A DNA stretch of 7,498 bases from Ruminococcus sp. Lineage in GTDB: Bacteria > Bacillota > Clostridia > Oscillospirales > Acutalibacteraceae. Made by a program: the position numbers and the translations under genes. This document shows, in pieces, positions 1-5,642 of this stretch. Numbering within the stretch: position 1 is the stretch's first letter; each line of letters opens with the position of its first letter. The notes under the pieces were generated by a model. The model made no database searches. It had not been told where the DNA came from and was given only the letters and a program-made list of their open reading frames with translations. The DNA is taken from positions 13,373 through 20,870 of the forward strand of contig JAMPAE010000009.1 in assembly GCA_023667385.1 (NCBI GenBank), read 5' to 3'.

Positions 1-1723
1 CCTTGTCGGTTACATCCTCAATTGTGCCGAAGCGCTCCTTATCAATTCTCGCAAAGCGATAGCAAAGGGATTCAGCCGGTGTGCCATAGAGCGCAAAGCC
101 GAGACCGGTTTCCTTTTTCCACTTTTTGCAATGCTCATTCATTGTTTTCATTACTTTAACCGCAAAGTCGGTTGCACTTGGGTCGGTGTGACTGACGCCC
201 TTCATGAGTTTTGTGCATTCATAAAGACCGATATAGCCAAGCGAAATAGTCGAATATCCATTATAAAGATACTTGTCAATTGTTTCGCCTTTTTTGAGCC
301 TTGCAATTGCGCCGTACTGCCAATGAACGGGGCTTGTGTCTGAAATAATACCCTTAAGCGCATTGTGGCGGCACATGAGAGCTTCAAAACAAAGCTGAAG
401 TCTTTCCTCAAACAGTGACCAGAATTTTTCCTCGTTGCCTCTTGCGATGATTGCAATCTGCGGCAAATTGATGCTTACCACGCCCTGATTGAACCTGCCC
501 TCGAATTTGTAGTTGCCGTTTTCATCCTTCCATGGTGAAAGGAATGAGCGGCAGCCCATCGGTGCGAATACGTTGCCCTCGTAGTTTTCACGCATCTTCT
601 TTGCAGAGATGTAGTCCGGATAAAGCCTTTTTGATGAGCATTTAACTGCAAGCTTGGTGATATAGTCATATTTGCCGCCCTTAAGGCAGTTGTGCTCATC
701 AAGAACATAGACAAGCTTCGGGAATGCAGGCGTTACGTAAACACCTTTTTCATTTTTGATACCCTGATAACGCTGGCGAAGAATTTCTTCGATAATCATA
801 GCGTTTTCTTCGATATATTCATCGTCCTCTTTGAGGTTGAGGAAAATGGTTACGAACGGCGACTGACCGTTTGTTGTCATGAGTGTGTTAATCTGATATT
901 GAATTGTCTGAACGCCGGAACGAAGCTCATCTGAAAGCCTTTCAGTAACAATATGTTCTATCTGCTCCTCAGTCAGTTCACCCTTGAATCTTTCTGTGAG
1001 ACGCTTTTGGAACTTTACCTTGCTCTTTCTGAGGTACTTACCGAGATGGCTGATGTCAACCGACTGGCCGCCGTACTGGCTGCACGCAACAGAAGCGATA
1101 ATCTGCGTCATGATGTTGCAGGCAACCTGGAAGCTCTTCGGACTTTCAATGAGCTTGCCGTTCATGACAGTACCGTTATCGAGCATATCACCAATGTTGA
1201 TAAGGCAACAGTTGAAAATCGGCTGAAGAAAGTAGTCAGCATCATGAAAGTGAATTGCACCCTCATCGTGAGCCTTAGAGATGTATTCAGGAAGCAAAAC
1301 ACGGCGTGTGAGATCTTTTGAAACCTCGCCGGCAATCAAATCACGCTGGGTTGCAGCCATAACTGCATCCTTGTTTGAGTTTTCCTCCATGACGTCTTTG
1401 TTGCTGTTTTTGATGAGCGACAAAATTGAATCATCAGTGGTGTTAGCCTTTCTGATAAGCGCTCTGTTGTAGCGATAGAGGATATAAGCCTTGGTAAGGT
1501 TATATTTTCCGGTTTCCATGAGTTTTTCTTCAACCATGTCCTGAATGTCTTCAACGAGAACTCTTTTTTTGTTTTTCGTGTTAACATAGTCAGCAATTTC
1601 TTCCATTTGGGCATTTGTGATTCTGTCGCTTTCATCAACTGCGTCATTAGCCTTAGACAAAGCTATGATAATCTTCGTGCGGTCAAAATCAACAGTTGTG
1701 CCGTCACGTTTAATAACCTTCAT
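1..1723 (-). CDS. nrdD: Anaerobic (class III) ribonucleoside-triphosphate reductase, N-terminal 574 codons (3' end outside window)
   Basis: This gene encodes the cytoplasmic oxygen-sensitive glycyl-radical enzyme that reduces ribonucleoside triphosphates to dNTPs. The reading frame is open from ATG at 1723 to the left edge with no stop. The start follows GGAGG at 1733-1737, 9 nt upstream. Residues 1 to ~95 form an ATP-cone (starts MKVIKRDGTTVDFDR; later YILYRYNRAL), the allosteric nucleotide site. The catalytic barrel follows. Cys172/Cys173 (FNCCLINI) matches the region of T4 Cys79. Met389-Gly-Cys391 (PMGCRSFLSP) matches T4 Met288/Cys290, the thiyl-radical cysteine on the finger loop. Asn412 (FNQGVVSINLP) lies 21 residues further, as T4 Asn311 does. 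This residue set suggests a formate-using NrdD1-type enzyme (inference). NrdDs run to about 600-780 aa, so some 130-200 residues are missing, including the zinc cysteines and glycyl-radical loop. An nrdG activase gene would be expected next but cannot be seen. Two candidate promoters with NrdR-like operators lie upstream. Confidence 0.97.
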   Translation of the reverse strand, partial: MKVIKRDGTTVDFDRTKIIIALSKANDAVDESDRITNAQMEEIADYVNTKNKKRVLVEDIQDMVEEKLMETGKYNLTKAYILYRYNRALIRKANTTDDSILSLIKNSNKDVMEENSNKDAVMAATQRDLIAGEVSKDLTRRVLLPEYISKAHDEGAIHFHDADYFLQPIFNCCLINIGDMLDNGTVMNGKLIESPKSFQVACNIMTQIIASVACSQYGGQSVDISHLGKYLRKSKVKFQKRLTERFKGELTEEQIEHIVTERLSDELRSGVQTIQYQINTLMTTNGQSPFVTIFLNLKEDDEYIEENAMIIEEILRQRYQGIKNEKGVYVTPAFPKLVYVLDEHNCLKGGKYDYITKLAVKCSSKRLYPDYISAKKMRENYEGNVFAPMGCRSFLSPWKDENGNYKFEGRFNQGVVSINLPQIAIIARGNEEKFWSLFEERLQLCFEALMCRHNALKGIISDTSPVHWQYGAIARLKKGETIDKYLYNGYSTISLGYIGLYECTKLMKGVSHTDPSATDFAVKVMKTMNEHCKKWKKETGLGFALYGTPAESLCYRFARIDKERFGTIEDVTDK

Positions 1724-1767
1724 TTATGTAATCCTCCAAAATAAAAATCGCTCTGATTTATGTAATC
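1722..1767 (-). repeat. 12-bp perfect direct repeat bracketing the nrdD ribosome binding site
   Basis: The 12-mer ATTTATGTAATC (plus strand) occurs at 1722-1733 and again at 1756-1767, 34 bp apart. In the mRNA this reads GATTACATAAAT twice in the leader. The downstream copy partly overlaps the Shine-Dalgarno and runs into the ATG start. The upstream copy ends in ATC, so it is not a second start. The role is unknown. It could be a small local duplication of the initiation region or a binding site for a regulator of translation. Confidence 0.6.
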
Positions 1768-1782
1768 TTATTCAGCCACAAT

Positions 1783-1811
1783 ATAATACCTCTTATTTTG
1801 TGGTTTGTCAA
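1783..1811 (-). promoter_or_regulatory. Proximal promoter P1 of nrdD (sigma-A type)
   Basis: On the minus strand there is a perfect -35, TTGACA, at 1806-1811, a 17-bp spacer, and a -10, TATTAT (5 of 6 consensus), at 1783-1788. Transcription would start near 1776, giving an nrdD leader of about 53 nt that carries the strong ribosome binding site. An NrdR-like palindrome lies 7 bp upstream of the -35. Confidence 0.75.
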
Positions 1812-1818
1812 TGTAAAA

Positions 1819-1834
1819 ACACTATATTTTGTGT
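1819..1834. promoter_or_regulatory. NrdR box 1 (operator at P1)
   Basis: The sequence ACACTATATTTTGTGT is an imperfect palindrome matching the NrdR box consensus as I recall it (acaCwAtATaTwGtgt) at 15 of 16 positions. NrdR is the ATP-cone repressor of ribonucleotide reductase genes across bacteria. The site lies immediately upstream of the nrdD P1 -35 element, which fits direct control of nrdD. NrdR boxes usually come as closely spaced pairs. The nearest partner here is only a weak match (about 11/16) at 1776-1791, overlapping the -10. The other good site is 145 bp away. Confidence 0.7.
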
Positions 1835-1895
1835 TTTCGTTCAACTGCACAAAATCAAGAGGAAAATATATGCAAAATATACACAAACATTTTTA

Positions 1896-1923
1896 AAGCA
1901 CGCTTAAATCACTCGGCGTGCTT
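1896..1923 (-). terminator. GC-rich hairpin between the two nrdD promoter copies (terminator, attenuator or 5' mRNA hairpin)
   Basis: Arms AAGCACGC (1896-1903) and GCGTGCTT (1916-1923) are perfect 8-bp complements around a 12-nt loop. The minus strand continues as TAAAAATG, with no long T tract, so it is a weak intrinsic terminator at best. RNA from distal promoter P2 would begin near 1921, so the hairpin would form right at its 5' end. It could stabilise that leader, cause early termination, or act as a second stop for read-through from the upstream gene. The structure is clear but the role is not. Confidence 0.45.
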
Positions 1924-1927
1924 ATTA

Positions 1928-1956
1928 ATAATAGTCTTTATTTAGTGTCAAGTCAA
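1928..1956 (-). promoter_or_regulatory. Distal promoter P2 of nrdD (second copy)
   Basis: On the minus strand there is TTGACT at 1951-1956, a 17-bp spacer, and TATTAT at 1928-1933. This is the same -10 and spacing as P1, displaced by exactly 145 bp. Start of transcription would be near 1921, giving a leader of about 200 nt that crosses the hairpin, NrdR box 1 and P1. An overlapping TTGACA at 1946-1951 is only 12 bp from the -10 and is unlikely to be the working -35. Confidence 0.55.
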
Positions 1957-1963
1957 GCAAAAA

Positions 1964-1979
1964 ACACAATATTTTGTAC
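1964..1979. promoter_or_regulatory. NrdR-like box 2 (operator at P2)
   Basis: ACACAATATTTTGTAC matches the recalled NrdR consensus at 13 of 16 positions. It lies 7 bp upstream of the P2 -35, exactly the relation of box 1 to P1. The right half is decayed at its last two bases, so binding may be weaker than at box 1. Confidence 0.5.
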
Positions 1980-2103
1980 TTTTGGCTGTTTGCATAAAAA
2001 ATTGAGCACAAGATTGTTAAAATATATACAACGATTTTTTGTAATTTGCCTTGACAAAAGTCATGCAATATGCTCATCCCCAATTTTTATCTTTTTCAGA
2101 ACC

Positions 2104-2138
2104 AAAGCACCTCGCAACACAAAGCTGCAAGGTGCTTT
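2104..2138 (-). terminator. Hairpin terminator after the beta-helix protein gene
   Basis: A 15-bp stem with two G-U pairs is formed by 2104-2118 and 2124-2138 around a 5-nt loop. It begins 6 nt after the TAA stop of the secreted protein gene. On the minus strand the stem ends in TTT and continues as GGTTCTG, so the U tract is poor. The plus strand has the better T-rich flank (2135-2155). Position and stem strength still favour a transcription stop between this gene and nrdD. Confidence 0.65.
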
Positions 2139-2144
2139 TCAACT

Positions 2145-4142
2145 TTATTTTATCTTTGCGCTCACCACTGCACTATAGGCGCTGTAAACGTTTTTTCCGC
2201 CAAAGGTTTTATAAGCCCGAACCTTAAAATAATAAGTTGTTCCTTTTTTGAGGTCTTTTTTCGTGTACTTCACGGTTGCATTCTTTTTGATTGTTGCAAT
2301 TTTTCCATATTTGCCGTCTTTCTTCGTTGCCATATAAACCTCATAGCCTGTTGCTCCGCTGATTTTGTTCCAACTGAGTGTTGCCTGCTTTGTGCCTGCG
2401 GCAACTTTAAGTTTTGGCGTTGTCGGTTTTGTTGAAGCTGTCAATGTCGGGTAATATGCACTCCAATATGTCTTATTTTTAACAGTTACAAAAGCCCTAA
2501 CAGCATATTTATATGAGGTGCCCGCTTTGAGATCCTTAATTGTGCAATTCGTGTTTTTGGTATCGGTGATTTTGATCCATTTTTTATTTTTCGAATCGTA
2601 TTTATACACCCTATAGCCTGATACATATTTTTCCTTATTCCATTCAAGTTTAAGCTGATTGCATTTTATGTTTGTTGCTTTTAATCCTGTAACCGCAGCC
2701 GGACTTATTGTTCCAACGCCGGAAACTTTCTTTTCTCCAAGCTTATTGTCTTTCAGTTTGTTGTTAATCACACAAACGTCAACTTTTTTGCTGTAATGTT
2801 CAATGCCATATCCGTCACATGAAGTGACGTTGTTATTTTTAACCGTTGGAACAAGCGAATTTGATGTAACACGAATACCGCTGCCAAGATTGTTGTTATC
2901 AGAATATATACAATTTTTAATCTCATTATTGCTAATATCTTTTTTGACGGTTGAATCACTGATATTTATTCCGTTGCCTTTACCGCCTGTGATTTTGTTT
3001 TCTCTTATATATTCAATGACAGTTTTTGAATTTATTGTTATACCATGATTGCCGTATCCACTGATTGTATTATTGTAGATTTTCCCGCTCTTAACATATT
3101 CCTTTGAGCGTTGACTCGCCGGTTCATCATCCTCATTATGGATATAGCTGCTCGAAACCGTCATATATATTCCGGAACTGCCTTTAACTGACTTTGTGTT
3201 AATTTTGTTTCCAAAAACTTCCACACTTCCGCAAAGAATCTTGATTCCGTCTGAATAGTATCCATTTATGCTATTATTTTTGACAATGCTGTTGTCAAAT
3301 CCAACGCAATATACAGCAGGTCCAAGTGTGCTGTATTTCTTCATATTGTTAAATTTATTTCCGCTAATCGTAATGTTTTTATTGTGATAGCCATCGGTGA
3401 AAGTGTGATGATTTCCAACACCGGTGGGAACATTATTAAATGTGCATGATTTCACTGTGATGTTTCGGCAAATTGTGGAATCTGAAAGGTATTTATTATT
3501 CCATCCTTTTTTGCTTATATCAAGCTGTATAGCTTCATTATCTGAACTGACCTTGCCATAAAAACCATTAAATACGCAATCCTCAACCGTAACATTCCGA
3601 CAGCCTGACAATTCGATTAAATGACCTTGATATACATTGCTAACTTCTAATTGCGAAATCACAACTTTATCAGCATGTCCAATATTAATCAGATTAACTG
3701 CAATTTCTGCTTTATCTCCTGCGCCGTCTATAGCTCCGTTAGTTATCGTAATATCATGAGAAAGACTATATTTTCCCAAAGTTTGATTCCCGTTTAAATC
3801 GGCATTTTGGAACATATTCTGATTTAACATTGTTCCGCTTCGCACCAATGTTGACCCATTTAAATCAAAAATGGTGTTTGACCTTATTATCAAGGCTGCC
3901 CCTGTTGTGTCAATATAATATTTTCCTTTTTTTGACAGCACAATTTTCAAAACATTATCACTTGTTGCCTTTTTCAGTGCATCTCTTAATGTAATGTAAT
4001 TCATCAAAGCGTCATCTTCATTGGTTGACAGCTTCACCGTTACTGTTTTTGTTTCAGCCGCAGCCGCACCAAAAGGCACAAGCTGCAACAAGCAAACAAC
4101 TGTGATGATTGCAATAAATATAGACATCCATAGCTTTTTCAT
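2145..4142 (-). CDS. Secreted right-handed parallel beta-helix protein with two C-terminal FN3 domains
   Basis: The product is a 665-aa exported protein of unknown specific function. Residues 1-29 are a Sec signal peptide: MKK, a hydrophobic core to about residue 22, then AAAA|E, with cleavage likely after Ala28 or Ala29. Residues ~45-465 form a pectate-lyase-like beta-helix, with repeated coils such as RNVTVEDCVFNGF (182), RNITVKSCTFNNV (226), KNITISGNKFNNM (255), GKIYNNTISGYGNHGITI (353) and IRENKITGGKGNGINI (379). FN3 domains follow at about 482-572 and 574-664, both lysine-rich. No LPXTG motif, SLH domain, dockerin or membrane anchor is seen, so release into the medium or wall retention by the basic modules is likely. 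A cluster of Asp/Glu/His (DNEAIQLD at 201-208; GVGNHHTFTDGYH at 241-253) could line a sugar-binding or catalytic groove; this is inference. Polysaccharide lyase, glycoside hydrolase and adhesin all remain possible. The ATG follows GGAAGG at 4153-4158. The gene looks more AT-rich than tuf or fusA and has its own promoter and terminator. Confidence 0.9.
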   Translation of the reverse strand: MKKLWMSIFIAIITVVCLLQLVPFGAAAAETKTVTVKLSTNEDDALMNYITLRDALKKATSDNVLKIVLSKKGKYYIDTTGAALIIRSNTIFDLNGSTLVRSGTMLNQNMFQNADLNGNQTLGKYSLSHDITITNGAIDGAGDKAEIAVNLINIGHADKVVISQLEVSNVYQGHLIELSGCRNVTVEDCVFNGFYGKVSSDNEAIQLDISKKGWNNKYLSDSTICRNITVKSCTFNNVPTGVGNHHTFTDGYHNKNITISGNKFNNMKKYSTLGPAVYCVGFDNSIVKNNSINGYYSDGIKILCGSVEVFGNKINTKSVKGSSGIYMTVSSSYIHNEDDEPASQRSKEYVKSGKIYNNTISGYGNHGITINSKTVIEYIRENKITGGKGNGINISDSTVKKDISNNEIKNCIYSDNNNLGSGIRVTSNSLVPTVKNNNVTSCDGYGIEHYSKKVDVCVINNKLKDNKLGEKKVSGVGTISPAAVTGLKATNIKCNQLKLEWNKEKYVSGYRVYKYDSKNKKWIKITDTKNTNCTIKDLKAGTSYKYAVRAFVTVKNKTYWSAYYPTLTASTKPTTPKLKVAAGTKQATLSWNKISGATGYEVYMATKKDGKYGKIATIKKNATVKYTKKDLKKGTTYYFKVRAYKTFGGKNVYSAYSAVVSAKIK

Positions 4143-4189
4143 TCGTATTTCACCTTCCGTTTAATGCAAAATTACATCAGCTTCAATTA

Positions 4190-4218
4190 ATTGTAACACT
4201 TTATTCATATTTGTGCAA
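4190..4218 (-). promoter_or_regulatory. Candidate promoter of the beta-helix protein gene
   Basis: On the minus strand there is TTGCAC at 4213-4218, a 17-bp spacer, and TACAAT (5 of 6) at 4190-4195. Transcription would begin near 4183, about 41 nt before the start codon. The -35 matches only its TTG, so the call rests mainly on the -10, the spacing and the position between the tuf terminator and the gene. Confidence 0.45.
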
Positions 4219-4281
4219 GTCATTTCGTTACATAAATTATCATTCTATATATTTCCAACAGCTTAAAACAACTCGTATATG

Positions 4282-4308
4282 AAAAAGCTCCCCTCAAATG
4301 AGGAGAGC
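4282..4308 (-). terminator. Rho-independent terminator of tuf
   Basis: A 9-bp stem (one G-U pair) is formed by 4300-4308 and 4287-4295 around the loop ATTT. On the minus strand it is followed directly by TTTTT (4286-4282). It begins 16 nt past the tuf stop codon. A T run also flanks it on the other side (4310-4314), so it may work in both directions, but no plus-strand gene is nearby. Confidence 0.9.
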
Positions 4309-4324
4309 ATTTTTATGCAATTAA

Positions 4325-5527
4325 TTAGTCGTTGATAGCTGTAACAACGCCTGAACCAACTGTACGGCCACCTTCACGGATAGCGAAACGAAGACCTTCT
4401 TCGATAGCGATTTCTGTGATAAGTTCAACGTCCATGTTAACGTTATCACCAGGCATGCACATTTCTGTTCCTTCAGGAAGAGTAATAACGCCTGTAACGT
4501 CTGTTGTACGGAAATAGAACTGCGGACGATAGTTGTTGAAGAACGGAGTATGACGGCCGCCTTCATCCTTTGTCAGAACGTAAACCTGACCACGGAACTT
4601 TCTGTGCGGGTGAATTGAACCCGGTTTTGCAAGAACCTGACCACGTTCGATTTCTGATCTCTGAACACCACGAAGAAGAGCACCGATGTTATCGCCTGCC
4701 TCTGCATAGTCGAGGATCTTTCTGAACATTTCGATACCGGTAACAACAACCTTTCTCTTTTCTTCAGTAAGACCAACGATTTCAACTTCTTCACCGGTCT
4801 TGAGCTGACCACGTTCAACTCTACCGGTAGCAACAGTACCACGACCTGTGATTGTGAATACGTCTTCAACCGGCATGATGAACGGAAGGTCTGCCTTACG
4901 GTCCGGAGTCGGAATGTAAGTGTCAACAGCGTTCATGAGTTCCCAAATCGGAGCAAGCTCAGGAGCGTTGATGTCGTCGCCTGAATATTCGAGAGCCTTG
5001 AGAGCTGAACCCTTGATGATCGGAGTGTCATCGCCCGGGAATTCATATTCGTCAAGAGTTTCACGAATTTCCATTTCAACGAGTTCGAGAAGTTCTTCGT
5101 CATCAACTTGGTCAACCTTGTTCATGAATACGATGATGTAAGGAACGCCAACCTGACGAGCAAGAAGAAGATGTTCCTTTGTCTGAGCCATCGGGCCGTC
5201 TGTTGATGCGATAACGAGGATAGCACCGTCCATCTGAGCAGCACCGGTGATCATGTTTTTGATGTAGTCAGCATGGCCCGGGCAGTCAACGTGAGCATAG
5301 TGACGAGTGTCAGTTTCATACTCAACGTGAGCTGTGTTGATTGTGATACCACGTTCTCTTTCTTCAGGAGCCTTATCGATCATGTCATAAGCTTCGAACT
5401 GTGCATAACCCTTCATAGCAAGAGTCTTTGTGATTGCAGCAGTAAGAGTTGTCTTACCATGGTCAACGTGGCCGATGGTACCAATGTTAACGTGGGGTTT
5501 GGTTCTTTCAAATTTTTGTTTTGCCAT
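4325..5527 (-). CDS. tuf: Translation elongation factor EF-Tu
   Basis: EF-Tu is the cytoplasmic GTPase that carries aminoacyl-tRNA to the ribosomal A site. The 400-aa product is complete and of normal length. The GTPase domain shows G1 GHVDHGKT (19-26), switch I RGITI (59-63), G3 DCPGH (81-85), G4 NKVD (136-139) and G5 SAL (174-176). Domain 2 includes ITGRGTVATGRVERG, and domain 3 ends in REGGRTVGSGVVTAIND. The start at 5527 (MAKQKFERTKPHVN) is set by AAGGAGG at 5537-5543, 9 nt upstream, and by family alignment. An in-frame start 27 nt further up would place the ribosome binding site inside the coding region. The gene follows fusA after 115 bp, as in str operons, but has its own promoter. It ends at a strong terminator, so it is the last gene of the unit. 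No second tuf copy is in the window. Confidence 0.99.
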   Translation of the reverse strand: MAKQKFERTKPHVNIGTIGHVDHGKTTLTAAITKTLAMKGYAQFEAYDMIDKAPEERERGITINTAHVEYETDTRHYAHVDCPGHADYIKNMITGAAQMDGAILVIASTDGPMAQTKEHLLLARQVGVPYIIVFMNKVDQVDDEELLELVEMEIRETLDEYEFPGDDTPIIKGSALKALEYSGDDINAPELAPIWELMNAVDTYIPTPDRKADLPFIMPVEDVFTITGRGTVATGRVERGQLKTGEEVEIVGLTEEKRKVVVTGIEMFRKILDYAEAGDNIGALLRGVQRSEIERGQVLAKPGSIHPHRKFRGQVYVLTKDEGGRHTPFFNNYRPQFYFRTTDVTGVITLPEGTEMCMPGDNVNMDVELITEIAIEEGLRFAIREGGRTVGSGVVTAIND

Positions 5528-5595
5528 TTGGAATTTCCTCCTTGTAATAAGCAATATTGATTTTAGTTTTTTAATAGAGTAACTATATTACGTCT

Positions 5596-5624
5596 ATTCT
5601 AACAATAATCTTGAAAAATTTCAA
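5596..5624 (-). promoter_or_regulatory. Promoter of tuf in the fusA-tuf spacer
   Basis: On the minus strand there is TTGAAA at 5619-5624, a 17-bp spacer, and TAGAAT at 5596-5601. Transcription would start near 5588, giving a leader of about 61 nt. The -35 lies inside a palindrome at 5610-5625 (CTTGAAA, 2 nt, TTTCAAG). No terminator separates fusA from tuf, so tuf is probably read both from here and through from fusA, which would fit the high EF-Tu to EF-G ratio in cells. Confidence 0.6.
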
Positions 5625-5642
5625 GACCTTTATGAGAAATTA

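Larger units (their letters stand above)
1781..2040. repeat. Degenerate tandem duplication of the nrdD promoter/operator unit (145-bp period)
   Basis: The segment 1781-1895 aligns without gaps to 1926-2040 at a constant offset of 145 bp. My hand count gives about 75 identities in 115 positions, well above the third or so expected by chance in such AT-rich DNA. Conserved blocks fall on functional elements: the -10 (ATAATA at 1783 and 1928, plus strand), the -35 (GTCAA), the NrdR-type palindromes (1819 and 1964), a TGCA block (near 1846 and 1991), and an AAAATATA-rich block (1874 and 2019) ending in a T run. The hairpin 1896-1923 lies between the two aligned segments. No open reading frame here is credible, so this repeat accounts for most of the spacer. 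Confidence 0.6.

Noticed and set aside
1776..1791. Third NrdR box over the P1 -10
   Set aside because: Only about 11 of 16 positions match and the right half-site is lost; kept only as a possible weak partner of box 1.
2051..2079. Plus-strand TTGACA at 2051-2056 as a rightward promoter
   Set aside because: There is no acceptable -10 at 16-18 bp and no rightward gene to serve.
1617..2435. Plus-strand reading frames at 1617-1907, 1918-2178 and 2070-2435
   Set aside because: They run antisense into nrdD or the beta-helix gene or through AT-rich spacer, lack ribosome binding sites, and have Phe/Ile/Cys-rich, domain-free translations.
5525..5554. Longer EF-Tu start at 5554 (adds MLITRRKFQ)
   Set aside because: The extension spans the strong AAGGAGG ribosome binding site and matches no EF-Tu N-terminus; MAKQKFERTK at 5527 does.
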